Source of the DNA: an uncultured Oscillospiraceae bacterium
Lineage (GTDB): Bacteria > Bacillota > Clostridia > Oscillospirales > Ruminococcaceae
Reading direction: 5' to 3'
Assembly: GCA_934513685.1 (NCBI GenBank)
Contig: CAKSWY010000007.1
Coordinates: forward strand, 1 to 64,000
DNA: 64,000 nt
Numbering within the stretch: position 1 is the stretch's first letter; every line of letters begins with the position of its first letter. The notes under the pieces were generated by a model. That model saw only the letters and a program-made list of their open reading frames with translations. It was not told the origin of the DNA and did not search any database. This document shows, in pieces, positions 1-8,512 of this stretch. Both the position numbers and the translations under genes were made by a program.

Positions 1-72
1 TACCCCAATATCTCATAATACCCTATGGCATAGTGATTTTCTCGGCAGCTATCGCCGGAATTGCCCTCCACG

Positions 73-995
73 GTGTACAATCACATTCCAAATCGTGCCG
101 CCCTTATCGTGCCTTTCTGAATTGTCTGGCAGACGGGCAACCCCATGATTTAGACGAGATCAAGTCCGTTGTCGCCAACAAATTCCGCCTCTCCCCTGCG
201 GAGCGAGAGGTGCTTCTTGCGAGCGGAAAACAGACTGTTTTTGACAACCGGATTGGCTGGTGCCGGACTTATTTAAAAAAAGCCGGTCTGCTGGAAAGCA
301 TTGCACGCGGCAAGTATGTTCTTACTGCTGACGGAAAGCGCGTGTTGTCGGAAAATCCCGCTAAAATCGACAATCTTTACTTGCAGCGGTTTGATTCATT
401 CCGCGCCTTTTTTTCACGCAGTTCAGGCAATGAGCATCCTGTAGCTGCCGTTTCCAGCCAAACACCCCAAGACACCTTGGAGGCTGCCTTTCATCAGATA
501 AACTCCGTCCTGGAAGACAATCTGCTCACCGCCATCATAGGGCAATCCCCCGCCTTTTTCGAGCACCTTGTCGTGAAGCTACTGACGCAAATGGGGTATG
601 GCGGCTCGGCCGAGGATGCCGGAATGGTAATTGGCCAGACCGGAGACGAAGGCATTGACGGCCTGATCCGGGAAGATAAATTGGGCTTCAGCCTGATTTA
701 CATCCAGGCCAAGCGTTGGGACCGCGGCACTTCCATCGGGCGCCCGGAAATTCAAAAGTTTGTCGGCGCTTTGGCCGGGCAGGGTGCCTCCAAGGGGCTT
801 TTTATCACAACCGCAAAGTTCACCAAAGAAGCCCGCGAATATGCCAATAAGCAGCATACCGCAAAAATCGTCCTTGTGGATGGCCAAAAGCTTGCAAAAT
901 TGATGATCGAATACAATCTGGGCGTCTCCACCGAAATCACATATCAGGTCAAGCGCATTGACACCGATTTTTTCTCCGATGATTGGGATGCCTAA
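73..995 (+). pseudogene. mrr: Mrr-type restriction endonuclease, frameshifted near the N-terminus
   Basis: Mrr-family enzymes are nuclear or cytoplasmic type IV restriction nucleases that cut modified DNA. The open frame that ends at 995 carries an Mrr N-terminal winged-helix region (motif FDNRIGW, then TYLKKAGLLES) and the C-terminal Mrr catalytic fold, with GIDG aspartate and the QAK pair (IQAKRW) as the PD-(D/E)xK-type active site and the family motif GLFITTAKF. The first ~30 residues of that frame do not look like Mrr. The neighbouring frame starting at GTG 73 reads YNHIPNRAALIVPF and would join FLNCLADG if one T were added to the TTT at 114-116; the joined segment matches the family's usual start (VPTYDKFIEPVLRYLA in E. 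coli Mrr, from memory). So this is either a real 1-nt frameshift or a base-calling error. No methylase or specificity gene is adjacent. Without the correction a frame runs from 33 to 995. Confidence 0.8.
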
Positions 996-1001
996 AAAAC
1001 G

Positions 1002-1041
1002 CGCAGAGAGTCCCCCGGCATGGGCCGGGGGACTCTCTGCG
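1002..1041. terminator. Bidirectional rho-independent terminator
   Basis: An 18-bp perfect stem (1002-1019 with 1024-1041) has a 4-nt loop. It is preceded by six A (994-999) and followed by TTT, so it can end both the rightward mrr transcript and the leftward opuC operon. Confidence 0.85.
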
Positions 1042-1071
1042 TTTACACATTTTTAAGTTTCCGGTCTGCGG

Positions 1072-2592
1072 TCAGGCCGCCAGCAGGCCCTGTTCCACCA
1101 GGAAGTTCCGGGCCACCTCGTTCACGTCACGGCCCTCCACATCCACCTGGTAGGTCATCTGCGCCATCTGCTCGCTGGAGATGCGCCCTTCCAGCAGGTT
1201 CATGGCCTGCTCCAGGCCGCGGTCGGCGTACTCGTCCAGCACTTCCTGCCGCACCAGCAGCGTGCCGTTGTACTCCGGGAAGAAGTGCTTATCATCCTCC
1301 AGAATCTTCAGCCCGGCCTTGATGTTCAGGCCGTCGGTGGTGTACACCTCCGTCACCTGGAAGCTGCCGTTCTCGATGGCGTTGTACTTCAGGCTGATGT
1401 CCACCGAAACTGCATCCTTGAACTTCAGGCCGTAATATGCCACAAAGGGGTTGTACTTCATGCTGCCCTCAGCGGTGAAGAAGTCGTGCTCCGCGCCGAA
1501 CGCCAGCTGCCCGGCAATGGGCACAAGGTCGCTCACCGTGTTCAGGCCGTACTGCCGGGCCAGCGCTTCAGGCACAGCAATGGCATAGGTGTTGTCCAGC
1601 CCGAACTTGCCCAGCATCCGCACACCGTAGCGCTCCATCGCCTGCTGGTTGGCGTAGTCGTACAGGGTCTCGCCCGCCGGGATGTCGGTGGTGTCCTGAT
1701 GCAGGTAGGTGGTAAGCAAGGTGCCGTCGTAACTCACGATAAAGTCGCAGGAGGGCTGGGCCGCCGTCAGCTCGTTGAAGGCGTTCACCGCGGTCATCTC
1801 GTCCTTGATGACCACGCGCAGACCGGTGCGGTCCTCCACCAGCATTTTCACCATGCGGGTCAGCAGCTGCGGCTCGGAGTAGTTCAGGTCGTACACATAC
1901 AGATCGCCCTTTTCGCCGCCGGTACCGAAGGGCACCAGCAGCACAAAGGCCGCAAGCAGAAGGGCCAGCGGGGCCAGCAGCTTCTTGCGTCCACCGCCGC
2001 GGCTGGCGGCGGAGCGCATCCGCTTTTCAAACACGCCCATCAGCACATCCAGCGCCGCGGCGACCACCATCAGCACCAGCGTGGCGGACAGAATGGTTTT
2101 CATGTCCTTCAGGCGGATGCCCCGGGTGATGACGCTACCCAGGCCGCCGCCGCCCACAAAGGCGGCGAACACCGCCGTGCCAATGGCATTCACCACCGCA
2201 ATGCGGATGCCGGTAAACATGGTGGGGAACGCCAGCGGCAGCTCCACCATGACTACCCGGTAGGGCTTGCTCATGCCCATACCCCGGGCCGCCTCTTTTA
2301 CGCCGGGGTCCACCTGCTGCAGGCCAAGGCAGGTGTTGCGCACAATGGGCAGCAGTGAATACAGGGTAATGCCCAGAATCACCGTGGCCTTGCCCGCGCC
2401 CAGGAACACCATGATGATGCCCAGCAGCGCCAGCGAGGGGATGGTCTGAAGCAGATCCACCACCCGAAGGATCACCGCCCGGGCCTTGGGGTACAGATAG
2501 GCCAGCAGGCCCAGCGGCACGCCGATGAGAACGGACAGGATGCAGGCGGCCAGCACGATATAAAGATGCTCAAAAATCATCGACCAGGTCAT
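1072..2592 (-). CDS. Osmoprotectant ABC transporter, permease fused to substrate-binding protein
   Basis: About 506 aa. The N-terminal half (~1-210) is an OpuBB/OpuCB-type inner-membrane permease with the family region DLLQTIPSLALLG and the EAA loop near AARGMGMS. After a further membrane segment (~215-235) comes an OpuAC/OpuBC-type periplasmic-face binding domain (~240-506) for glycine betaine, carnitine or choline-like quaternary amines. The start at 2592 has a strong AAGGAGG site (2596-2604) and overlaps the upstream permease stop as ATGA, so the longer frame upstream is not used. Permease-binding-protein fusions are known in this transporter family. It is the last gene of a three-gene operon. 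The exact substrate cannot be read from sequence. Confidence 0.92.
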   Translation of the reverse strand: MTWSMIFEHLYIVLAACILSVLIGVPLGLLAYLYPKARAVILRVVDLLQTIPSLALLGIIMVFLGAGKATVILGITLYSLLPIVRNTCLGLQQVDPGVKEAARGMGMSKPYRVVMVELPLAFPTMFTGIRIAVVNAIGTAVFAAFVGGGGLGSVITRGIRLKDMKTILSATLVLMVVAAALDVLMGVFEKRMRSAASRGGGRKKLLAPLALLLAAFVLLVPFGTGGEKGDLYVYDLNYSEPQLLTRMVKMLVEDRTGLRVVIKDEMTAVNAFNELTAAQPSCDFIVSYDGTLLTTYLHQDTTDIPAGETLYDYANQQAMERYGVRMLGKFGLDNTYAIAVPEALARQYGLNTVSDLVPIAGQLAFGAEHDFFTAEGSMKYNPFVAYYGLKFKDAVSVDISLKYNAIENGSFQVTEVYTTDGLNIKAGLKILEDDKHFFPEYNGTLLVRQEVLDEYADRGLEQAMNLLEGRISSEQMAQMTYQVDVEGRDVNEVARNFLVEQGLLAA

Positions 2593-3230
2593 TTTCCGCC
2601 CTCCTTTCGCATCCCCCGGGGCGTAACCTTCTTCTGCAGCAGGTCCACCAGCCACCCAAGCAGAATGGCCAGCAGCGCCGCCGGGATCGCCCCCAGCAGA
2701 ATGAGGGTGTTGTTGTTGGAGTTGGTGCCCTGGTAGACGAAGTCACCCAGGCCGCCCAGGCCGATCATGGAGGCCAGCACCGCCCAGGATACGGTATAAA
2801 TGGCGGCCATGCGCAGACCGGCCACAATGGAGGGCATGGCCAGCGGCAGCTCCACCTGAAGCAAGGTCTGCAGGGGCGACATCCCGCAGCCCTTGGCCGC
2901 CTCCACATAGCGGCTTTCCACCGCCAGAATGCCGGTGTAGGTATTTTTCAGCACCGGGAACATGGCATACACCGTCAAAGCCACAATGACTGTGGCGGGC
3001 ACCATGCCCCACCAGATAAACAGCACACCGATGAACACCAGGCCGGGAATGGTCTGGAACACCGACAGAATGGGCAGCACAATGCCGGACCAGCGGGGCA
3101 CCCGGGAGAGCAGCACGCCCAGCACCAGGCCCAGCGCAAAGCCGATGGTCACCGACACCAGAACATACCCCAGGTGCACCGCAACCGCCTTTAGCAGCAT
3201 GGCGCCGTATGTATCAATCAGGTATTTCAT
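2589..3230 (-). CDS. opuCB: Osmoprotectant ABC transporter permease
   Basis: 213 aa, the usual length for OpuBB/OpuCB permeases, with five to six hydrophobic helices and the conserved VFQTIPGLVFIG and EAAKGCGMSPLQ (EAA loop) segments. It pairs with the permease half of the downstream fusion to form the membrane channel, energised by the upstream ATPase. It overlaps both neighbours by 4 nt (ATGA), which implies tight translational coupling. The symbol is assigned by family; OpuB versus OpuC cannot be separated here. Confidence 0.9.
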   Translation of the reverse strand: MKYLIDTYGAMLLKAVAVHLGYVLVSVTIGFALGLVLGVLLSRVPRWSGIVLPILSVFQTIPGLVFIGVLFIWWGMVPATVIVALTVYAMFPVLKNTYTGILAVESRYVEAAKGCGMSPLQTLLQVELPLAMPSIVAGLRMAAIYTVSWAVLASMIGLGGLGDFVYQGTNSNNNTLILLGAIPAALLAILLGWLVDLLQKKVTPRGMRKEGGK

Positions 3231-4339
3231 TTGGCCTCACCCCACAGGTTTTCGGCCACCGAGCGGGCCACGCTGGTTTTGGTCACGATGCCGGCAATGG
3301 TATCGTCCTCCCGCAGAACCACCACGTAGTTTGCGCCGGAATCCAGCAGATAGTCAAAGCTCTCTTTGGCGTCGTCCCCCACCCGGGCCACCCGGGCCGT
3401 CTGGCGAATGAGGGGTTCAATGCTTTTCAGGCCCTGCCCCCAGTGGCGGATGTCGCCGATGGACACAATGCCCAGATAGCGCTCGTGTTCGTCCGTCACC
3501 AGCAGGGTATCCACGCTGCCGCGGGCCATGCGCTCGGCGCACTCCAGCACGCCGCGGTTTTTCTGCACGCTGAGCACATTGGTGCGCATGAAGCTCTCCA
3601 CCTTGGAGGGGGCCGGTGCGCCGGGGGCGTGCTTGCCCAAGAAGTCCCGCACCTGCTCACTGGCCGGGTGCTCCAGCATTTCCTCGGGGGAGGCCATCTG
3701 CACAATGCGGCCGCCGTCCATAAAAATAATGGTGTCGGCCAGCTTCAGGGCCTCGCCCATATCGTGGGTGACGAACACAATGGTCTTGTTCAGCTTCTGC
3801 TGCAGGCGCTTTACTTCGTCCTGCAGGTTCTCGCGGGTCATGGGGTCCAGGGCGCTGAAGGGTTCGTCCATCAGCACGATGGAGGGCGAAGCCGCCAGGG
3901 CGCGCAGCACGCCGATGCGCTGCTGCTGGCCGCCGGAAAGCTCAGAGGGGTACTTGTCTGCATACTGTTCCATGTTCACCATGGGCAGCATCTCTTTCAC
4001 GATCTGGTCGCAGCGGGCCTTGTCGTATTTCAAAAGCCGGGGCACCACGCAGATGTTCTGGGCCACCGTCATGTTGGGGAACAGGCCGATCTGCTGGATG
4101 ACATAGCCGATGTGGCGGCGCAACTCCACCTTGTCGATCTCATGAATCTCTTTGCCGTCAATGAGAATGCGGCCGCTGTCCGGCTCAATGAGGCGGTTGA
4201 TGGTTTTCAGCGTGGTGGTTTTGCCGCAGCCGGAGGTACCGATGAGCACCACAAACTGCCCATCCGGAATGGTGAAGTTCAGATCCCGCAGGATCGGTGT
4301 TTTGCCGTAGTTCTTGCAGACATGCTCAAATTGAATCAT
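3227..4339 (-). CDS. opuCA: Osmoprotectant ABC transporter ATPase with CBS domains
   Basis: 370 aa. The ABC domain occupies ~1-240, with Walker A GTSGCGKTT at 34-42, the LSGGQQQR signature and the Walker B segment IVLMDEPFSALD. The C-terminal ~120 residues form tandem CBS domains, which in the OpuA/OpuC family sense ionic strength and gate transport. A good ribosome site (AAGGAG) lies before the ATG at 4339. It is the first gene of the operon, and the downstream permease overlaps its stop. Confidence 0.94.
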   Translation of the reverse strand: MIQFEHVCKNYGKTPILRDLNFTIPDGQFVVLIGTSGCGKTTTLKTINRLIEPDSGRILIDGKEIHEIDKVELRRHIGYVIQQIGLFPNMTVAQNICVVPRLLKYDKARCDQIVKEMLPMVNMEQYADKYPSELSGGQQQRIGVLRALAASPSIVLMDEPFSALDPMTRENLQDEVKRLQQKLNKTIVFVTHDMGEALKLADTIIFMDGGRIVQMASPEEMLEHPASEQVRDFLGKHAPGAPAPSKVESFMRTNVLSVQKNRGVLECAERMARGSVDTLLVTDEHERYLGIVSIGDIRHWGQGLKSIEPLIRQTARVARVGDDAKESFDYLLDSGANYVVVLREDDTIAGIVTKTSVARSVAENLWGEAK

Positions 4340-4374
4340 AGTGGCTTCACTCCTTCATTTCAGACTGCTTTTTC

Positions 4375-4388
4375 GTTATAATTATAAC
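4375..4388 (-). promoter_or_regulatory. AT-rich palindrome and likely -10 of the opuC operon
   Basis: A perfect 14-bp palindrome (GTTATAATTATAAC) lies 36 bp upstream of the opuC ATPase start and contains TATAAT on the minus strand. No convincing -35 box is visible at 17 bp, so the promoter may be activator-dependent or the palindrome may be an operator. Confidence 0.45.
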
Positions 4389-4543
4389 ACAGAATTTTCA
4401 TTGATTGGATAAATAAATTGTTAAAATTTATCGCGCGGCGCAAATTCTCTCTAGGTCACGCCCTGCAAAAAATTGCGAAAAATAGGCATTTATCCAATTT
4501 TTTCGTGTTCATTCGGTCAAATCATCCAAATTGTCCCGGTTCA

Positions 4544-4572
4544 TTGCTCAAACGGCCCGCCCCTGCTATAAT
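4544..4572 (+). promoter_or_regulatory. Promoter of the transaldolase-like gene
   Basis: TTGCTC (4544-4549), a 17-bp spacer and TATAAT (4567-4572) lie about 80 bp upstream of the ATG at 4658. Confidence 0.75.
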
Positions 4573-4657
4573 GAGGGTAATTAAAAAGGCTCTGGCCGGC
4601 GGCCGCGCCTTTGCGCCGCCCGGCAGCCTGCATTCATCCGGAAGGAGTGCTGCTTGT

Positions 4658-5317
4658 ATGAAACTGTTCATCGACACCGCCAACGTGGAAGAAATTCGCA
4701 CCGCCAGTGAAATGGGTGTCATCGCCGGCGTAACCACCAACCCCAGCCTCATCGCCAAGGAAGGCCGGGATTACGCCACCGTGCTGAAGGAGATCGCCGC
4801 CATTGTGGACGGGCCCATCAGCGGCGAGGTGAAGGCCACCACCACCGACGCCGCCGGGATGATCGCCGAGGGCGAAGCCATCTATGCCCTGGACCCGGCC
4901 CATATGGTCGTGAAAATCCCCATGACCGCCGAGGGCCTGAAGGCCATCAAGGCCCTGAAGGCCAAGGGCATTCCCACCAACTGCACCCTGATTTTCACCG
5001 CCAACCAGGCGCTGCTGGCGGCCCGGGCCGGTGCGACGTATGTCAGCCCCTTCCTGGGCCGGCTGGACGACATCAGCCAGCCCGGCATTGAGCTGGTGCA
5101 GAACATCCACGACATCTTCCTGAACTACCCGGACATCACCACCCAGATCATCGCCGCCAGCGTGCGCAACCCCATCCATGTGACCGACTGCGCCCTGGCC
5201 GGAGCCGACATTGCCACGGTACCCTACAAGGTCATCGAGCAGATGCTGCACCACCCCCTCACCGACGCCGGCATTGAAAAGTTCAAGGCCGACTATGTGA
5301 AGGTGTTCGGCGAATAA
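4658..5317 (+). CDS. fsa: Fructose-6-phosphate aldolase / small transaldolase (TalC family)
   Basis: 219 aa, the length of the small TalC/FSA subfamily of class I aldolases. The family interconverts dihydroxyacetone or sedoheptulose-7-P derived C3 units with sugar phosphates, linking the pentose phosphate pathway and glycolysis in the cytosol. The Schiff-base lysine is K86 in VVKIPMT; the N-terminal MKLFIDTANVEEI and TTNPSLIAKEG segments are typical. The ATG at 4658 is preceded by GGAAGGAG; the longer in-frame extension upstream overlaps the promoter and is not coding. Aldolase and transaldolase activities cannot be told apart from sequence. Single-gene unit between its own promoter and a terminator. 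Confidence 0.93.
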   Translation: MKLFIDTANVEEIRTASEMGVIAGVTTNPSLIAKEGRDYATVLKEIAAIVDGPISGEVKATTTDAAGMIAEGEAIYALDPAHMVVKIPMTAEGLKAIKALKAKGIPTNCTLIFTANQALLAARAGATYVSPFLGRLDDISQPGIELVQNIHDIFLNYPDITTQIIAASVRNPIHVTDCALAGADIATVPYKVIEQMLHHPLTDAGIEKFKADYVKVFGE

Positions 5318-5348
5318 GCCTGATTTTCAAAGCTGCTTTGAAACAAAT

Positions 5349-5384
5349 AAAAAGCGCGGCCCAAACCGATGGGCCGCGCTTTTT
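5349..5384. terminator. Bidirectional rho-independent terminator
   Basis: A 14-bp stem (5349-5362 with 5371-5384) with an 8-nt loop carries A and T runs on its flanks. It sits between the convergent fsa and rfbB genes. Confidence 0.88.
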
Positions 5385-5408
5385 CGTACTTTTTGTGATT
5401 ACGGAGAG

Positions 5409-6473
5409 TTATTTGTTCTTGTACATTTCCTGATAGTAGTTCTGGTAGTCGCCGCTGGTGATGTGCTCCATCCAGTCCTCATGCTCCAGATACCAGTCAA
5501 TGGTCTTGACGATGCCCACTTCAAAGGTGGTTTCCGGGTACCAGCCCAGCTCCTCCTTGATCTTGGTGGGGTCAATGCCGTAGCGGCGGTCGTGGCCCAG
5601 GCGGTCGGCCACATGGCGGATCAGCTCCTCGCTGATGCCCTCATCCTTCAGCCGGTCGTGCAGCTGGGCAATGATGGTTTTCACGATGAAGATGTTGGGC
5701 CGCTCGTTGTGGCCGCCCACGTTGTACACCTGGCCGCTGCGGCCGCCGTTGGCCACCATGTCAATGGCCTTGCAGTGGTCCTCCACATACAGCCAGTCGC
5801 GCACCTGCATACCGTCGCCGTACACCGGCAGGCTCTTGTGCTGCTTCACGTTGTTGATCATCAGGGGGATCAGCTTTTCCGGGAACTGATAGGGGCCGTA
5901 GTTGTTGGAGCAGCGGGTGATGTTCACCGGCATACCGTAGGTGTCGTGATAGGCCATCACGAACAGATCAGCGCTGGCCTTGCTGCTGGAATAGGGGCTG
6001 TGGGGGCACAGGGGCGTGGTCTCCATAAAATAGCCGGTTTCACCCAGGGTGCCGTACACCTCATCGGTGGACACCTGCAGGTACTTCTTGCCCTCTTTCC
6101 AGGTGCGGTTCTCCGCATCATACCAGGCGTTCTTGGCGCACTGCAGCAGGTTGACGGTGCCCATCACGTTGCTCTGCACAAAGATTTCCGGGTTGGAGAT
6201 GCTCCGGTCCACATGGCTCTCGGCGGCAAAGTTGATCACATAATCGAAGTCGTACTGCTCAAACAGGCGGGTGACCAGCTCTTTGTCGCAGATGTCGCCC
6301 TGAACGAAGGTGTGGCGCTCATCGCCCTCGCAGTCCTTCAGGTTTTCCAGGTTGCCCGCGTAGGTCAGCTTGTCCAGGTTGACCAGCTTGATCTCAGGGT
6401 ACTTGTTCAGCATATAGTAGACGAAGTTGGTGCCGATGAAACCGGCGCAGCCGGTAACCAGATACGTTTTCAT
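5409..6473 (-). CDS. rfbB: dTDP-glucose 4,6-dehydratase
   Basis: 354 aa extended short-chain dehydrogenase. It converts dTDP-glucose to dTDP-4-keto-6-deoxyglucose, the second step to dTDP-L-rhamnose. The NAD-binding GxxGxxG is at 8-14, the catalytic Asp-Glu pair D137-E138 lies in STDEVY, and Y161-xxx-K165 completes the active site. It starts 6 nt after the rfbD stop, with a GGAGG located inside the end of rfbD, so the two are coupled. Last gene of the sugar-nucleotide operon. Confidence 0.96.
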   Translation of the reverse strand: MKTYLVTGCAGFIGTNFVYYMLNKYPEIKLVNLDKLTYAGNLENLKDCEGDERHTFVQGDICDKELVTRLFEQYDFDYVINFAAESHVDRSISNPEIFVQSNVMGTVNLLQCAKNAWYDAENRTWKEGKKYLQVSTDEVYGTLGETGYFMETTPLCPHSPYSSSKASADLFVMAYHDTYGMPVNITRCSNNYGPYQFPEKLIPLMINNVKQHKSLPVYGDGMQVRDWLYVEDHCKAIDMVANGGRSGQVYNVGGHNERPNIFIVKTIIAQLHDRLKDEGISEELIRHVADRLGHDRRYGIDPTKIKEELGWYPETTFEVGIVKTIDWYLEHEDWMEHITSGDYQNYYQEMYKNK

Positions 6474-6479
6474 AAATTG

Positions 6480-7385
6480 TTATGCCTCCGGGCTTTCGTT
6501 CTTAAAAAATTCGGTCAGGGCTTCCTGCCAGGGGCGCATTTCGTTGCCCACGGTGCAGGCCAGCATCCGGTTTTCCAGGGCGCTCCAGGCGGGGCGGCTG
6601 GCTGCATCCGGATGGGCGGCCGCGTACTCGGCGCTGGTACAGGGGGCCACCGTGGCCTTCACCCCGGCCAGCCGGATGATCTCGCAGGCAAAATCGTACC
6701 AGCTGCACACGCCCTCGCCGGTGCAGTGGTAGGTGCCGTACTCGCTGCTCACCGCCAGTTTCAGCAGGTGGTGGGCCAGGTCGGCGGCGTTGGTGGGGTT
6801 GCCCAGCTGGTCGTTCACCACGGTCAGGGCGCCCAGCTTGCGGCCCGCATTCACCATGGTGAACACAAAGTTCTTGCCGGTGTGGCTGTACAGCCAGGCG
6901 GTGCGCACCACAAAGCTGCGGGGGCAGAACTGCCGCACATACTGCTCGCCCAGAAGTTTGGTGCGCCCATAGGCGCTCACCGGGGCGGGCAGGGCGCTCT
7001 CATCCAGGGGCACGCCGCCGTTCTCTTTGCCGCTGAACACATAATCGGTGGAAACGTGCACCAGTTTTGCGCCCACCTTCTGGGCGGCAATGGCCAGGTT
7101 CCGGGGGCCCAGGGCGTTCACCTTAAAGGCATCCTCGGTGTGGCTCTCGCAGCCGTCCACGTTGGTGTAGGCGGCGCAGTTGATGATCACATCCGGCTCC
7201 ATCCGGCGCACAAAAGCCACAACCTCGTCCCGGTCGGTGATGTCCAGCTCGTCCGCGTCGGTGGGAATGACCTTGGCCGTGCACAGCTTTTCCGGAATCG
7301 GCCCGATCTCGGAGCGGCCCTCCTTCAGCTGGCGCAGCAGCTCGGTGCCCAACTGGCCGTGGCTGCCCGTGATCAGAATCTTCAT
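6480..7385 (-). CDS. rfbD: dTDP-4-dehydrorhamnose reductase
   Basis: 301 aa, usual length. It reduces dTDP-4-keto-L-rhamnose to dTDP-L-rhamnose with NAD(P)H. The nucleotide-binding GSHGQLG is at 7-13 and the catalytic Y139-xxx-K143 lies in YGRTK. Preceded by AAAGGAG. Lies between rfbA and rfbB. Confidence 0.95.
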   Translation of the reverse strand: MKILITGSHGQLGTELLRQLKEGRSEIGPIPEKLCTAKVIPTDADELDITDRDEVVAFVRRMEPDVIINCAAYTNVDGCESHTEDAFKVNALGPRNLAIAAQKVGAKLVHVSTDYVFSGKENGGVPLDESALPAPVSAYGRTKLLGEQYVRQFCPRSFVVRTAWLYSHTGKNFVFTMVNAGRKLGALTVVNDQLGNPTNAADLAHHLLKLAVSSEYGTYHCTGEGVCSWYDFACEIIRLAGVKATVAPCTSAEYAAAHPDAASRPAWSALENRMLACTVGNEMRPWQEALTEFFKNESPEA

Positions 7386-7414
7386 ATCCTGTCAGCTCCT
7401 TTGTTTCAAAGCGC

Positions 7415-8302
7415 TCAATACTTCAGCTTGTTGTCCGCCACCTGCTTCAGGTGCTTGCCGTAGGGGCTTTTGCCGTAGCGGGCCGCACTTTCCAGCAGCT
7501 TTTCCCGGCTGATCCAGCCGTTTTTGTAGGCGATCTCCTCCGGGGCACTGATTTTGATGCCCTGGCGCTTTTCCACCATGCGCACAAAGTCGGCCGCGTC
7601 CACCAGGCTGTCCATGGTGCCGGTGTCCAGCCAGGCAAAGCCACGGCCCAGCAGCTGCACATCCAGGTCGCCCTGCTCCAGATACATGGCGTTCAGGCTG
7701 GTGATCTCCAGCTCGCCCCGGGCGCTGGGCTTGACCTGCTTGGCCAATTCCACCACGCGCTTGTCGTAGAAATACAGGCCGGTGATGGCGTAGTTGGATT
7801 TCGGTTGTTCGGGCTTTTCCTCCACGCTGATGACCTTGCCGTTGTCGTCAAACTCCACGATGCCGAAACGCTCCGGGTCGCTGACGTAATAGCCGAACAC
7901 GGTGGCCCGGCTGTTCTTTTCGGCGTTGGCCGCGGCGGCCTTCAGAATGCGGGAGAAGCCGTTGCCGTAGAAGATGTTGTCGCCCAGAACCATGGCGCAG
8001 CAATCGTCGCCGATGAACTCCTCGCCCAGCAAAAAGGCCTGAGCCAGGCCGTCCGGGCTGGGCTGCACCTTGTAGGAGAAGTGCACGCCGAACTGGCTGC
8101 CGTCGCCCAGCAGGTGCTCAAATCGGGGGGTGTCCTCCGGGGTGGAGATGATGAGAATGTCCTGAATGCCCGCCAGCATCAGGGTGGACAGCGGGTAGTA
8201 GATCATGGGCTTGTCGTACACGGGCAGCAGCTGCTTGGACGTGACCATGGTCAGCGGATACAAGCGGGTGCCGGCGCCGCCGGCCAGAATAATGCCTTTC
8301 AT
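7415..8302 (-). CDS. rfbA: Glucose-1-phosphate thymidylyltransferase
   Basis: 295 aa. Makes dTDP-glucose from dTTP and glucose-1-phosphate, committing glucose to rhamnose synthesis. The start MKGIILAGGAGTRLYP at 8302 is the family N-terminus with the nucleotide-binding GGxGTRL loop and a GAAGGAG site upstream; the longer frame is rejected. Followed after 29 bp by rfbD. rfbC (3,5-epimerase), needed between RfbB and RfbD, is not in the window. Confidence 0.95.
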   Translation of the reverse strand: MKGIILAGGAGTRLYPLTMVTSKQLLPVYDKPMIYYPLSTLMLAGIQDILIISTPEDTPRFEHLLGDGSQFGVHFSYKVQPSPDGLAQAFLLGEEFIGDDCCAMVLGDNIFYGNGFSRILKAAAANAEKNSRATVFGYYVSDPERFGIVEFDDNGKVISVEEKPEQPKSNYAITGLYFYDKRVVELAKQVKPSARGELEITSLNAMYLEQGDLDVQLLGRGFAWLDTGTMDSLVDAADFVRMVEKRQGIKISAPEEIAYKNGWISREKLLESAARYGKSPYGKHLKQVADNKLKY

Positions 8303-8512
8303 CGTTTGCGCTCCTTCTGAAGGCGGGCGATGCCCCGGAATATGCAGGGGCGGTTGTCCGCGTTCCCCCGCCGGGCCGTTTTGCCCGGCTTTGTTTGTGC
8401 CCGGCGCAAAAGCGCCGTTTCGTACCTTGCAGCTTAACACAAAGCGGAGCCGCGCCGCTGTATACAAATCTGGGCCGGGCTTTCCCGGCAGGCAGGGCTA
8501 AATCAGACTGGT

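Noticed and set aside
4418..4657. In-frame 80-codon extension of fsa
   Set aside because: It covers the fsa promoter and the family N-terminus is exactly at 4658 behind a good ribosome site.
7447..7662. Small Trp/Ala/Arg-rich frames inside rfbA and many other genes
   Set aside because: Composition is typical of off-frame GC-rich reading; they lie wholly inside well-supported genes.
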